DNA of 64,000 nucleotides, taken from Neobacillus massiliamazoniensis (GTDB lineage: Bacteria > Bacillota > Bacilli > Bacillales > Cytobacillaceae). A model generated the notes under the pieces. That model was not told where the DNA came from. It saw only the letters and a list, made by a program, of their open reading frames with translations, and searched no databases. A program made the translations under genes and the position numbers. The DNA lies in contig NZ_CVRB01000003.1 of the NCBI RefSeq assembly GCF_001048695.1, positions 620,001 to 684,000 on the forward strand, in the 5' to 3' direction. The first letter of the stretch is position 1. Each line of letters begins with the position of its first letter. Shown here piece by piece: positions 36,792 to 46,365 of the stretch.

Positions 36792-38767
36792 TCTCCAGCT
36801 TCCTCCTCTGCGATCGTGATATTTTCATTTTCTAAAATGGTGTCATCTTCCTCTAGGCCAAAAGCGACATTGGATTCAATCCATTTACGGCGCGGTTCGA
36901 CTTTGTCACCCATTAGAGTTGTGATGCGACGCTCTGCCCTTGCAACATCATCTATTTTTACGCGGATCAGTGTCCGGGTTTCTGGATCCATCGTGGTTTC
37001 CCAAAGTTGATCAGCGTTCATTTCACCAAGACCTTTATAGCGTTGAATGATGTAGCCGCGGCCCACTTTTTTCATGGCTCCTTGGAGCTCATCTTCGTTC
37101 CATGCATATTCAATTATTTCTTTCTTGCCGCTTCCTTTACTTACTTTGTATAAAGGAGGCAGCGCAATAAACACTTTACCGGCTTCAACAAGTGGTTTCA
37201 TATACCGATAAAAGAAAGTCAGCAATAACACTTGGATATGTGCCCCGTCTGTATCGGCATCAGTCATGATGATGACTTTATCATAGTTCACATCTTCAAG
37301 CGTGAAATCAGTGCCAACACCAGCACCGATGGCATGGATGATCGTATTGATTTCTTCATTTTTAAAGATATCCGCAAGCTTGGCTTTTTCGGTATTAATG
37401 ACTTTACCACGCAACGGAAGTACAGCTTGGAAGCGGCGGTCGCGTCCCTGTTTCGCCGAACCACCTGCTGAATCACCCTCAACAAGGTATAGCTCATTCC
37501 TTTGCGGATTACGTGATTGTGCCGGTGTAAGTTTACCGGATAGAACAGTTTCTCCCCGTTTTTTCTTTTTCCCGCTTCTCGCATCCTCACGGGCCTTTCT
37601 TGCCGCCTCGCGCGCTTGATAGGCTTTGATTGATTTTTTGATCAGTAGGGAGCTGATATCAGGATTTTCTTCAAGGAAGTAGGAAAGATGCTCTGATACG
37701 ACAGAATCAACCGATGAACGGGCTTCGCTTGTGCCTAATTTTCCTTTCGTTTGACCCTCAAATTGAAGAAGCTCCTCCGGGATTCGTACCGAGATAATCG
37801 CAGTTAATCCTTCACGGATATCTGCACCGTCTAGATTTTTGTCTTTTTCCTTTAAAAGTGAAACCTTGCGGGCATAATCGTTAAATACGCGTGTCATAGC
37901 CGTTTTCGAACCAGCTTCATGTGTTCCTCCATCCTTTGTACGGACGTTGTTTACAAAGGATAAAACATTTTCCGAATAGCCATCATTGAATTGAAAGGCA
38001 AATTCGACTTCAATGCCATTTTGTGCCCCTTCAAAGCTGACTACGGGATGGAGAACATCCTTCTCTTCGTTTAAATATTCAACAAAAGCTTCGATTCCAT
38101 TTTCATAATGAAACACTTCATGAAAATCATTACGGTCATCGATAAGTTCAATTTTTAATCCTTTTAACAAAAAGGCTGACTCTCTTAACCTCTCAGATAA
38201 AGTTTCAAAATTATATGTGGTAGTCGAAAAAATGGTTGAATCCGGTTTAAAGTGAATAGTTGTACCTGATTGATTCGTTTTCCCGATTTTTTCAAGAGTA
38301 GTTACCGGCTTGCCGCCATTTTCAAAGCGCTGTTCATAGACAAATCCATCTCTCTTAATAGTGACGGTTAGCCTTTCAGACAGGGCATTAACGACAGAGG
38401 CCCCAACACCATGAAGACCGCCACTCGTTTTATAACCGCCTTGGCCGAATTTTCCGCCGGCATGAAGAACCGTTAGGATAACTTCGGGTGTTGGTTTTCC
38501 TAGTTTATGCATTCCTGTAGGCATCCCGCGTCCTTTGTCAATGACGCTGATTGAATTATCTTTGTGTATTCTTACAATGATGTGATCCCCAAATCCGCCG
38601 AGTGCTTCATCAACGGAATTGTCGACAATCTCATATACAAGATGGTGAAGACCTCGTGAATCGGTGCTGCCGATGTACATTCCAGGGCGTTTTCTTACAG
38701 CTTCTAGCCCTTCGAGTACCTGTATGGCATCATCATTATACTCAAAAGCTTGTTGATTTCTTGCCAA
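36788..38767 (-). CDS. parE: DNA topoisomerase IV subunit B
   Basis: The ATPase subunit of topoisomerase IV. The 659-residue protein has the GHKL ATPase motifs [14 protein letters not shown] (about residue 46), DKGRGMPTG (about 77) and [15 protein letters not shown] (about 118), the transducer region, and the TOPRIM motifs [15 protein letters not shown] (about 428) and [11 protein letters not shown] (about 505). The order parE-parC, next to the yneT and plsY homologues, matches the conserved Bacillus locus near the replication terminus. Confidence 0.95.
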   Translation of the reverse strand: MARNQQAFEYNDDAIQVLEGLEAVRKRPGMYIGSTDSRGLHHLVYEIVDNSVDEALGGFGDHIIVRIHKDNSISVIDKGRGMPTGMHKLGKPTPEVILTVLHAGGKFGQGGYKTSGGLHGVGASVVNALSERLTVTIKRDGFVYEQRFENGGKPVTTLEKIGKTNQSGTTIHFKPDSTIFSTTTYNFETLSERLRESAFLLKGLKIELIDDRNDFHEVFHYENGIEAFVEYLNEEKDVLHPVVSFEGAQNGIEVEFAFQFNDGYSENVLSFVNNVRTKDGGTHEAGSKTAMTRVFNDYARKVSLLKEKDKNLDGADIREGLTAIISVRIPEELLQFEGQTKGKLGTSEARSSVDSVVSEHLSYFLEENPDISSLLIKKSIKAYQAREAARKAREDARSGKKKKRGETVLSGKLTPAQSRNPQRNELYLVEGDSAGGSAKQGRDRRFQAVLPLRGKVINTEKAKLADIFKNEEINTIIHAIGAGVGTDFTLEDVNYDKVIIMTDADTDGAHIQVLLLTFFYRYMKPLVEAGKVFIALPPLYKVSKGSGKKEIIEYAWNEDELQGAMKKVGRGYIIQRYKGLGEMNADQLWETTMDPETRTLIRVKIDDVARAERRITTLMGDKVEPRRKWIESNVAFGLEEDDTILENENITIAEEEAGE

Positions 38768-39032
38768 CTAAAATACCCCTTTCATACCTTACAAAAAGAA
38801 AAAAGCTTCTCATTGCTAAAAATTACGATTTAATAATCATTCGATTTATGAACTCGTTTTTCCTTTAAAATAAGTAATTAGAACAGATGTTTGCCACATA
38901 CATTTTATCATAACTTCCTGCGGCGTCTATGCTATATTTTAGCGATTTATTTCAATTTGGCAAATCCGTAATGGAAAACTCCATCATTTTTACTACATTT
39001 TACGAGTCTTATTGCGCAAAAAAAAAGAAAAA

Positions 39033-39051
39033 GCTGCTAAAAAATAGCAGC
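39033..39051 (-). terminator. Terminator of the CoA-binding protein gene
   Basis: GCTGCTA and TAGCAGC pair around five A; on the minus strand a T-rich tract follows. It lies immediately after the stop at 39054. Confidence 0.75.
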
Positions 39052-39053
39052 CT

Positions 39054-39482
39054 TTACCTATTTTTTGTTATTGCATGTTCGACTTTTATGCATCGATCCA
39101 TTATTACTGTAAAACCCTTCTCTTTAAGGAATTCGTAGGCTTCATCATTGAAAAGACCTTGTTGCGCCCAGAAAACATCGGCATCCATTTCTGCACATTC
39201 TTTTGCGACATCAAGCAATTGCTCGGAACGGCGGAAAACGTTGACAATGTCGACATGCCCATTAATATCTTTTAAGGAAGCAACAGCCTTTACACCTAGT
39301 ACCTCGTCAATCGTTGGGTTAACCGGGATAATCTCATAACCAGCTTTTTGCATCGCCTCGGAAACCATATAGGATGTGCGTTCAGGGTTATTACTTAAAC
39401 CAACCACTGCAATTCTTTTTGCCTTTTTTAATATGTCTCCAATTTCCTCGCGGCTCGGATTTTCAAATTCCATGAAATTCAC
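39054..39482 (-). CDS. yneT: CoA-binding domain protein (YneT homologue)
   Basis: A 142-residue single Rossmann-like CoA_binding domain protein. The nucleotide loop IAVVGLSNNPERTSYMVSEAM starts near residue 24, followed by GYEIIPVNPTIDEVLG, and DVFWAQQGLFNDEA near 105. Members bind CoA or a CoA-like nucleotide; the precise role is unknown. In B. subtilis yneT lies between yneS (plsY) and parE; here it is co-oriented with parE and 286 bases upstream of it, consistent with that synteny. Confidence 0.85.
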   Translation of the reverse strand: MNFMEFENPSREEIGDILKKAKRIAVVGLSNNPERTSYMVSEAMQKAGYEIIPVNPTIDEVLGVKAVASLKDINGHVDIVNVFRRSEQLLDVAKECAEMDADVFWAQQGLFNDEAYEFLKEKGFTVIMDRCIKVEHAITKNR

Positions 39483-39569
39483 TCCTACACTCTTTTTCTT
39501 TATTTTACCTTTTTCTTCACAAATTACCTAACAAATTATTTAGAAGAGTTATATAAAATTTCAAAAAAA

Positions 39570-40508
39570 CTAGGATAGGGTATTGAATGCTTGGTTTACT
39601 CCTGTTGTAACCTTTGGCACAGAAAGGCTGATTCGAGCTCCATCCCCTTTATTTTCAACGATTACCTTCCCATTCATATTCTCCATAATCATTTTGGTCA
39701 AATAAAGTCCAAGCCCAGTTCCATGCGGTCTAGTTGTGAAATACGGATTGAACACCTTATCAAGCATTGACGGTTCGATCCCTCCAGCATTATCGATAAA
39801 TTCGGCAACAAAAAACTCTGTTGTTTCCTTGATTATGATCCGAAGTTGTCGATTTTTAATGTCTTTGGCTACAAAGGCATCAAGGGCATTAATTAAAATA
39901 TTAAGAACCACCTGGCTAAATTCATTTGGATTGCCAAAAGCCATTTGCTGACCTCTATATTCAAATTCCAATCGTATATTATGACTTTTTAAACTAAAGG
40001 CAAAAATAGCTAAAGCATCTTCGATTGAATCCGATATGGAGAAAGAGCATTTTTCAATATTTGGTCGGTAAAATTTACGGAAATCATTAATCGTTTGTGT
40101 CATATGATTGATTTGAATCATACTTTCTCTCGTAAACCAATCAATGTATTGATTGTTGATTTCGCCATATTCCGAGGCTTCTCTTACGTCCTGGATTAAT
40201 AATGACAAGCTATTTAACGGCTGGCGCATTTGATGTCCTATGTTGGCAACCATTTCTCCCATAGCTGCTAGTCTTGATTGCTCGAGTAAGATACGATCTT
40301 TCCTTCTGTTTTTCGTAATCTCTTCCTGGATTCGTTGCTCTAAATTTCGATTTATTATTTCTAGCGCTTCATACTTTGCTTCTAGGTCTTCATACTTTTC
40401 TTCTAGGGATCGATAGTTCGCTTCTAGTTGATTATTGTTTTTCATAAGCTCACTTCCCATAACGTTTTCTCTATCATCACTAAGAAATTGCTTAAAATAT
40501 TTTCCCAT
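39570..40508 (-). CDS. Soluble sensor histidine kinase with coiled-coil sensor region
   Basis: A 312-residue histidine kinase without membrane segments. Residues about 20-75 form a Glu/Leu-rich coiled coil (EEKYEDLEAKYEALE). The phosphoacceptor His is in MVANIGHQMRQPLNSL (about residue 92), and the ATPase domain has N-box ILINALDAF (about 205), G1 DNAGGIEPSML and G2 GTGLGLYLTKM (about 270). The H-box variant GHQMRQPL is typical of one HisKA subgroup. No response regulator gene is adjacent, so its partner is encoded elsewhere. Confidence 0.85.
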   Translation of the reverse strand: MGKYFKQFLSDDRENVMGSELMKNNNQLEANYRSLEEKYEDLEAKYEALEIINRNLEQRIQEEITKNRRKDRILLEQSRLAAMGEMVANIGHQMRQPLNSLSLLIQDVREASEYGEINNQYIDWFTRESMIQINHMTQTINDFRKFYRPNIEKCSFSISDSIEDALAIFAFSLKSHNIRLEFEYRGQQMAFGNPNEFSQVVLNILINALDAFVAKDIKNRQLRIIIKETTEFFVAEFIDNAGGIEPSMLDKVFNPYFTTRPHGTGLGLYLTKMIMENMNGKVIVENKGDGARISLSVPKVTTGVNQAFNTLS

Positions 40509-40724
40509 TGTACATCATCCTTTTGACTGCATGCTCTAATTTTATGAAAAACCGACCAATGAGTAGTCTTGGCCGGATTATAATCTAGCTATTGCTTTTT
40601 GTTATGTAAATTATATTCTCATCAATTGCTGCCTTCAATGAACATTCTATGAATTTGAAAACTCTTCATATTTTTGTAATAAAAATTTCCCTATTTGTTC
40701 TTAGTTTTGTCAGAAAATGAAAAA

Positions 40725-40772
40725 GGATGAGGATCTCTCTATGGGGTAAAACCATAGAGGATATCCTCATCC
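40725..40772 (-). terminator. Long terminator hairpin of the GH18 gene
   Basis: GGATGAGGAT-(C)TCTCTATGG pairs with CCATAGAGGA-ATCCTCATCC around a short loop, forming about 19 bp; TTTTTC follows on the minus strand. It begins 3 bases after the stop. Confidence 0.85.
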
Positions 40773-40774
40773 GC

Positions 40775-42514
40775 TTATTTTTGCGTAACAGTCTTATTAG
40801 TATTTAAGTTTAAAGCAGTCCAAGCTGTTTGGTCGCCAAAATTTCTCGACCAAGTTCCCAGCCCGGCTAAATGATATTTTTCTACAATCGCAGCTCGCTT
40901 ATTTAAGGATAACTCATCTTCAATCCAGATTTTATAGGTGGCTTTTTCGTCGGTTGCAACATATTCTGCAAAATTTTGACCACTTTTCGCATCATAAGTT
41001 GGCGTTATACCCTTTTCAGCAAGCCACGCTTTTACCTTCTCCATTGTTAGGGCCTTGGAGGTAATGGTTGTTGTCCCATCCGCATTATGCTGTTCTTTCC
41101 ACAGTCTCGAATATAATGGGACACCAAGAATCAATTTTTGATTTGGGACTTCTGTTAATAATTTCTCCGTATTCTTTTCAACCCATGGCAAGCTTGCCAC
41201 GCTTCCTTCTCCAGAAGCGGCGTTAATATGTTCGTCATAGGCCATGACTATTACATAATCCACTATCTGCCCGAGATCTTTTCTTTCAAAAAAGGATGAC
41301 CAATTGTTGTTCTCACCTGCAGCGAAAGTAATATCTATCGACACTACTAAACCGGCTTCATGCAAATACGGCGCGGCTTCTTTGATGAATTGTGTGACAA
41401 GAGGTCCATCTTCTTTCTTGACATTTTCAAAGTCAAAATTAATTCCTTGCAGTTGGTACATTTGACTATAGTTTAGTAATTGCCGAATCATTGCTTGTCG
41501 CGTATCAAAATCCTTCAAGGCTTCATGTGTCAATTGGGGGTTAAAGGAATTGGAAATCAATCCCCATACTTGATAACCTTTTGAATGTGCCCAGTTACTA
41601 TAATCAAGCGAAGCTAAATTTTTTATCGTTCCATCATTCGAAGCTATAGAAAACCAAGTTGGTGACACGACATTTACACCAGGCATATCCTGAATATCCT
41701 TTGGGTCAGGATTTTTTGTATAAACTCCTTCCCAAGTTAATTGAACCGGACCATTAATTTTTGGCGTTTGGAATTTTGGGGTTTCTCTTGTTATTTTCAC
41801 TTGAACGGCATCTTTACGATTCACGTACTTCTTCTGAATGTACCCACTAATCCCTTTAGAATTACGAACGAGATAGAAATCGTCCTTTTCTCCCTCAATC
41901 ATGACAGGTTCTTTCTTGTTTACTTCGTCAGTGTAAGGTGATTGTAATGTCGGTTTTGTCCGAAGCCTAAGCCTTTCTTTATTAACGTCTTCGGATGTGA
42001 TTTGTCCGTTAACATATTTTTGCCCATCCTTTTGAATCCAAATAGCCCCGCTTCCAGCCATTTTTTTATAATCAATCGGATAATAGGTTCGAATCGGATC
42101 GATTGCAACATAGATTTGCCCATTCCTTGAAAGAATCGGTGATAGCTGAATGTTAACGGGCTTTTGATTGACAAAGTAAGTAAGGGAATCAGTCGGCATT
42201 TGCACGACCTTATCTGCAGTTGTAATGATGACAGATTTTGATTTTTCATCATATATAGCATACTTGTCAATATTCTTTTGTATAAATGTTAATGGTATAT
42301 ACAAAGTATTTTCTTCTATTAAAGCATTCCCCTCTTGCTTGCCATTAAATAATATGGGATTTTCCCCGTAGAAAAACTCTTTTTTCTCTTTCGAGGCAAA
42401 CGGATAGAGTAAGAAGAATACTGAAGAAGAAATAAGCAAAACAGCGAGGAGTAATCCTCCAATGATCCATTTCTTTGATAGTCGATTTTTTTTATAGTAA
42501 TTCAGTTGTGCCAA
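40775..42514 (-). CDS. Membrane-anchored GH18 glycosidase with SH3 domain
   Basis: A 579-residue cell-surface protein: a basic N terminus and one membrane anchor (about residues 16-40), a copper-amine-oxidase-like beta domain (about 50-160), a bacterial SH3 domain (RLRLRTKPTLQ to GYIQKKYV, about 180-230), and a GH18 TIM barrel (about 255-570). The GH18 motif is LQGINFDFENV: the last Asp and catalytic Glu of DxxDxDxE are kept, while the first two Asp are changed. Relatives such as YaaH, YdhD and SleL act on peptidoglycan, often in spores. Likely a wall or cortex N-acetylglucosaminidase; activity is uncertain because of the motif change. Confidence 0.85.
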   Translation of the reverse strand: MAQLNYYKKNRLSKKWIIGGLLLAVLLISSSVFFLLYPFASKEKKEFFYGENPILFNGKQEGNALIEENTLYIPLTFIQKNIDKYAIYDEKSKSVIITTADKVVQMPTDSLTYFVNQKPVNIQLSPILSRNGQIYVAIDPIRTYYPIDYKKMAGSGAIWIQKDGQKYVNGQITSEDVNKERLRLRTKPTLQSPYTDEVNKKEPVMIEGEKDDFYLVRNSKGISGYIQKKYVNRKDAVQVKITRETPKFQTPKINGPVQLTWEGVYTKNPDPKDIQDMPGVNVVSPTWFSIASNDGTIKNLASLDYSNWAHSKGYQVWGLISNSFNPQLTHEALKDFDTRQAMIRQLLNYSQMYQLQGINFDFENVKKEDGPLVTQFIKEAAPYLHEAGLVVSIDITFAAGENNNWSSFFERKDLGQIVDYVIVMAYDEHINAASGEGSVASLPWVEKNTEKLLTEVPNQKLILGVPLYSRLWKEQHNADGTTTITSKALTMEKVKAWLAEKGITPTYDAKSGQNFAEYVATDEKATYKIWIEDELSLNKRAAIVEKYHLAGLGTWSRNFGDQTAWTALNLNTNKTVTQK

Positions 42515-42705
42515 TTTCTTTATCCTCCTCCTACTCTATGGTACGGTATCAAGCAAGAATTGAGAAGATATTTTTTTATAGTAGAAACAGTTCGTTGAAC
42601 AAAACCTGCATCTTTTTTTAAGACATGAAAAAACCAATGATGGTGTTTTCGCAAATCCGTGTTAAAATAGAAGAACTGGAACTTTTATTGAAGGAGAAAT
42701 TTTTA

Positions 42706-43290
42706 ATGGTTCAAATAATTTTAGTTTTGATCCTAGCCTATTTACTAGGCTCCATCCCATCTGGGCTAATTGTAGGAAAGGTTTTCTATAAAACCGATAT
42801 ACGTAAACATGGGAGCGGAAATTTAGGTGGAACGAATACCTTTCGCACTCTTGGTGTTAAAGCAGGTCTTACTGTTACAATTGCCGATATATTAAAAGGT
42901 ACATTAGCTGCCTCTTTACCTTTTCTTTTCCATATACACATACACCCATTGCTTGCGGGAGTATTTGCCGTAATCGGACATACCTACCCAATCTTTGCTG
43001 GTTTCCGTGGAGGCAAAGCAGTTGCTACTTCAGCTGGAGTCCTGCTGTTCTATACACCATTAATGTTTGTGATACTGATCGGCGTCTTTTTTCTAAGTTT
43101 ATACATAACGAAATATGTTTCGCTCTCATCTATGCTTGCGGGAGTAATTGGTGTTATTTATGCGCTTATTATTTGGGACATCCCCTTAATAATTGTCATA
43201 ACTTTGCTGGCTTCCTTTGTTATTTACCGCCATCGAGCCAACATTAAAAGAATCATAAATAAAACAGAACCGAAAATTAAATGGTTATAA
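42706..43290 (+). CDS. plsY: Glycerol-3-phosphate acyltransferase PlsY
   Basis: PlsY transfers the acyl group of acyl-phosphate to glycerol 3-phosphate, the first step of membrane phospholipid synthesis. The 194-residue protein has five hydrophobic segments and the three conserved loops: [11 protein letters not shown] (about residue 14), [16 protein letters not shown] (about 36) and [19 protein letters not shown] (about 96). The ATG at 42706 follows AAGGAG; an upstream in-frame extension from 42625 is rejected because PlsY begins with the first helix. Corresponds to B. subtilis yneS. Confidence 0.94.
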   Translation: MVQIILVLILAYLLGSIPSGLIVGKVFYKTDIRKHGSGNLGGTNTFRTLGVKAGLTVTIADILKGTLAASLPFLFHIHIHPLLAGVFAVIGHTYPIFAGFRGGKAVATSAGVLLFYTPLMFVILIGVFFLSLYITKYVSLSSMLAGVIGVIYALIIWDIPLIIVITLLASFVIYRHRANIKRIINKTEPKIKWL

Positions 43291-43294
43291 GGTC

Positions 43295-43348
43295 AAGCGC
43301 CCATTTAGCGACGAATATATGTCGTTAAATGGGCGCTTTTCCATTTTT
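43295..43348 (+). terminator. Terminator of plsY
   Basis: An 18-bp stem, AAGCGCCCATTTAGCGAC against GTCGTTAAATGGGCGCTT (one G-T pair), with an 8-base loop and a T-rich tail, directly after the plsY stop. Confidence 0.9.
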
Positions 43349-43418
43349 CCTTAAATTCTTTGTCATTTTTAGTAGAAAAATACTATAATGATAGAAAAAG
43401 GTTGTAAAGGGAGAATCC

Positions 43419-44573
43419 ATGAAGAAAAGAGTCATTGTTCCATCTGTTTTACTTTTAATGGTGTGTAGTGTCGTTGCCTATGTTCTTTATTTCCAGCATC
43501 AAAAGAGTTCAATAATAGAAAAAGTCAATGATCAAGTTGCTAAATTTAATGAAACGAAAACCGCAAAGGCTGTTAACAAGGAATTTACCGAAAAAGTGAC
43601 CATCGGTGCCATTGGCGATATTTTGATTCATGAATCGGTTTACAAAGATGCCTTCAATGGCAGCAAGTATAATTTTGACCCGATGTTTGGAAATGTAAAA
43701 GGGTTACTTGAAAAGCCAGATATTTTAACGGCGAACCAAGAAAGTATAGCTGGGGGAACAGAGCTTGGTCTTTCTGGTTATCCTAGCTTCAATAGCCCTT
43801 ATGAAGTGTTGGATGCACTTGTCCATGCAGGGGTAGATATGGTTTCAACAGCCAATAATCATTCATTAGACAAAGGGGAAAAAGGCATTCAATCAGAAAT
43901 TCACTATCTAGATAGCATTGGCTTACCTTATGTGGGGAGTTTTAGAAACGAACAGGATCAAAAGACACTAAGAATAATAGAGAAGAACGGAATTAAAGTA
44001 GCCTTCCTTGCTTACACATTCGGAACAAACGGTATAAAAGTCCCTCCTGGTAAGGATTATTTAGTGAACATCATCCATCAAGATAAAATGAAAGAGGAAA
44101 TTGGACGAGCGAGAAACCAAGCTGACGTCGTCGTGATGAGCATTCATTGGGGCATCGAGTATCAAAGACTACCTAATACAGACCAAAAGGATCTAGCCCA
44201 ATTTTTGGCTAATCAAGGGGTAGATATAATCTTCGGTTCCCACCCTCACGTTTTAGAGCCGATGGAATGGATTAAAACAAATGATGGTAGAAAAACATTG
44301 GTCGTCTATTCACTTGGGAACTTTATTTCGGGACAAACGAATGACTATAAGGATATTGGTGGAATGGCAACAATCGATATTACGAAGCATGTGACGGCTC
44401 ATGGTGATTCTATTGAATTATCTAATCCTACTTTTTACCCTACCATCGTCTCTAATCAAAACTTAAGAAACTTTCGTGTCGTACCGTTAGAGAAGGCAGG
44501 CACTTTTGGTTTTCAAAATGCAGAAGCAAAATATAAAGAAATCCAAAGTTTTATGAACCAGTGGCTTCGCTAA
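43419..44573 (+). CDS. CapA-family cell-surface metallophosphoesterase-like protein
   Basis: A 384-residue protein with an N-terminal membrane anchor (about residues 5-25) and one extracellular CapA/PgsA-type domain. Metal-site motifs of the calcineurin-like CapA fold are visible: GAIGDILIHESVY (about 66), TANQESIAGG (about 108), STANNHSLDKGEKGI (about 147), MSIHWGIEYQ (about 244), IFGSHPHVLEPMEW (about 273) and YSLGNFISG (about 297). CapA proteins take part in poly-gamma-glutamate synthesis or anchoring, but no pgsBC genes are adjacent, so the substrate is unknown. Confidence 0.85.
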   Translation: MKKRVIVPSVLLLMVCSVVAYVLYFQHQKSSIIEKVNDQVAKFNETKTAKAVNKEFTEKVTIGAIGDILIHESVYKDAFNGSKYNFDPMFGNVKGLLEKPDILTANQESIAGGTELGLSGYPSFNSPYEVLDALVHAGVDMVSTANNHSLDKGEKGIQSEIHYLDSIGLPYVGSFRNEQDQKTLRIIEKNGIKVAFLAYTFGTNGIKVPPGKDYLVNIIHQDKMKEEIGRARNQADVVVMSIHWGIEYQRLPNTDQKDLAQFLANQGVDIIFGSHPHVLEPMEWIKTNDGRKTLVVYSLGNFISGQTNDYKDIGGMATIDITKHVTAHGDSIELSNPTFYPTIVSNQNLRNFRVVPLEKAGTFGFQNAEAKYKEIQSFMNQWLR

Positions 44574-44587
44574 TGCGGGGCTTTTTT
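44564..44587 (+). terminator. Terminator overlapping the CapA-like stop codon
   Basis: GCTTCGC and GCGGGGC form a 7-bp stem with two G-T pairs around TAAT, followed by six T. The stem includes the end of the coding region. Confidence 0.65.
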
Positions 44588-44679
44588 AACTTGTTTTTTT
44601 CTAGTATAATAGGAATATTGGAGCCTAAAGTTCATTGCATTAAAAATTAATAACAAGCCAATATTGGAAGGTGTACCAT

Positions 44680-44973
44680 ATGAACATTCTTATTGATCGT
44701 GAAGCAGCAGCTTGGTATAAAGAGGAGTTAGGGCTGACAGAAGGAGATTTCGTCCGGTTCTTCGTTCGCTACGGTGGATGCAGTACGGTCCAAAGCGGCT
44801 TTTCCCTTGGTGTAACTAAAGAGGATGGAACAAATGATATCGCAGTTAAGGTAATTGAAAATGGAATCACGTTCTACATCGATGAAAAAGACGTTTGGTA
44901 CTTTGATGGACATGATTTAATTGTAAAGTTTAATTCAGCAATTGGGGAACCTGAATTCGAGTATAATAAATAA
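44680..44973 (+). CDS. yneR: HesB/IscA-like protein (YneR homologue)
   Basis: A 97-residue single-domain protein of the HesB/YadR/YfhF (Fe-S biogenesis-like) superfamily. It starts MNILIDREAAAWYKEELGL and has FVRYGGCSTVQSGFSLGV near residue 25. Only one of the Cys positions of A-type carriers is present, so it is unlikely to be a standard Fe-S carrier. The ATG at 44680 follows GGAAGGTG. It matches B. subtilis yneR in size and in its place next to plsY. Confidence 0.82.
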   Translation: MNILIDREAAAWYKEELGLTEGDFVRFFVRYGGCSTVQSGFSLGVTKEDGTNDIAVKVIENGITFYIDEKDVWYFDGHDLIVKFNSAIGEPEFEYNK

Positions 44974-44980
44974 AAAAATG

Positions 44981-45004
44981 GCAGACGGATTATTCACCGT
45001 CTGC
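44981..45004. terminator. Bidirectional terminator between yneR and the oxidoreductase gene
   Basis: GCAGACGG and CCGTCTGC pair perfectly, with T-runs on both strands. It separates two convergent genes. Confidence 0.85.
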
Positions 45005-45012
45005 TTTTTGTT

Positions 45013-45918
45013 TTATCTATCCAAAGATTGAACGATTTTTTCACAAATTTCATGAGTCTGTAAGGCATCTTCTGCTGTAATCGATGGCATTGTATTAGTG
45101 CGGACGGCATAAATAAAATCGGCTATAATTTGCTCAAAGCCTCGTTTGTAGAGGGTAGGATCCCAATCATTAAATGTAATTTTCGTCTCTTTTTTATCCT
45201 GATAAATCAATTGTTCCGCTAAGTTTTTGACTAGTCTTTTTTCACTAGGTCCCATAATTTCAAGCTTTTCCTCAACTGTACCGCTGTCCCGATTCATAAT
45301 TGCGATTCCTGTTGCACTTTTTGTCATTAATTGAGCTACCACATGATAAAGCTTGTCCCCTTCTTTTCTTCCATTTACCAAAAGATCCTGAATTTTATCT
45401 GGAAGTAGGAATCGTACCGTATCAATGACATGGATGAAATCATCATAGACAAAGGTGCGAATATCGTTTGGATGAGAAAGGCGGTTTTTTTGCAAGATAA
45501 TCATGTTCGGTTCCGATACGTCCTTTAAGGCATGATAGAATGGTGCAAACCTCCGGTTAAAGCCTGTCATTAAAATTAACTTTTTGCTCGCAGCTAATTC
45601 AACTAATTCTTTGGCCGTTTCATAATGATAAGTAATCGGTTTATCCACGTATACATGAATATTTTCGTTTAACAGTTCTTTTACAATTTCATAATGAGAC
45701 TCAGTTGAGGAATGAACAAATGCTGCTGAAATCCCACTGTTAATTAACGATTGTAGGCAGGAATGCTTAAAAGGGAATCTGTATTTTTGGCTAATTTCCT
45801 TCAATTTTGTTTCATTTCTTGTATAAAGGTGCAGCTCTATATCACTTATTCCACTAATGACAGGAAGATAGGCTTTTTGAGCAATACTTCCCAGTCCAAT
45901 CATACCTATTTTTAACAT
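45013..45918 (-). CDS. Gfo/Idh/MocA-family NAD(P)-dependent oxidoreductase
   Basis: A 301-residue two-domain oxidoreductase. The Rossmann loop IGMIGLGSIAQKAYLPVI is at residues 4-21, HSSTESHYEIVKELL at about 69, the conserved VDKPITYHYETAKEL (family E/D-K-P motif) at about 91, and GFNRRFAPFYHAL near 118. Such enzymes oxidise or reduce sugars and related polyols; the substrate cannot be inferred. It lies 12 bases downstream of the thioesterase gene and is probably co-transcribed with it and the AAA+ gene. It may correspond to the YneP-YneQ-YneR region of B. subtilis but has no obvious counterpart there. Confidence 0.85.
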   Translation of the reverse strand: MLKIGMIGLGSIAQKAYLPVISGISDIELHLYTRNETKLKEISQKYRFPFKHSCLQSLINSGISAAFVHSSTESHYEIVKELLNENIHVYVDKPITYHYETAKELVELAASKKLILMTGFNRRFAPFYHALKDVSEPNMIILQKNRLSHPNDIRTFVYDDFIHVIDTVRFLLPDKIQDLLVNGRKEGDKLYHVVAQLMTKSATGIAIMNRDSGTVEEKLEIMGPSEKRLVKNLAEQLIYQDKKETKITFNDWDPTLYKRGFEQIIADFIYAVRTNTMPSITAEDALQTHEICEKIVQSLDR

Positions 45919-45930
45919 CCCTTCACTCCA

Positions 45931-46359
45931 TTACTTTTTCTTAACTTCTTCGTATTTTACATACCAATCAGGAAATGCTTTTTTGAAGGAGGTCGGAAGG
46001 AAATTCTCTTTTTTTACAAGAATGTGTGTCGATGTTCCTTCAGCACAGATTTCATCCTTTTCGTTTACGATGGAATAGCCATAAATCGTCTTAATTCCAT
46101 TATTATAATCAATCCAAGTTTTAACGAAGCCTCTATCTCCGTAACGCAGAGGTTTTTTATAGGTGATTTTAATATCATACACTGGTGCATAGTACCCGGC
46201 ATCTTCCATCCCAACATAACTAAATCCCAAATCCTCTATTAAACCAGAACGTCCTAGCTCGAAGTATTTTAAATAATTGGCGTGATAGATTACACCCATC
46301 ATATCGGTATCTGCATATAAAAGCTGAATTTCTCTAGTTGAAATAAAAAAATTGTTCAC
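45931..46359 (-). CDS. yneP: Acyl-CoA thioesterase, hotdog fold (YneP homologue)
   Basis: A 142-residue 4HBT-type thioesterase. The active-site segment YADTDMMGVIYHANYLKYFELGR (about residues 15-37) has the Asp and the YHANY motif of YbgC/FcbC-like enzymes, followed by the single hotdog helix. It starts with GTG after AGAGGATG and overlaps the end of the AAA+ gene region by a few bases. In B. subtilis yneP lies at the same locus. Substrate unknown, probably acyl-CoA. Confidence 0.87.
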   Translation of the reverse strand: MNNFFISTREIQLLYADTDMMGVIYHANYLKYFELGRSGLIEDLGFSYVGMEDAGYYAPVYDIKITYKKPLRYGDRGFVKTWIDYNNGIKTIYGYSIVNEKDEICAEGTSTHILVKKENFLPTSFKKAFPDWYVKYEEVKKK

Positions 46360-46365
46360 TATCCA

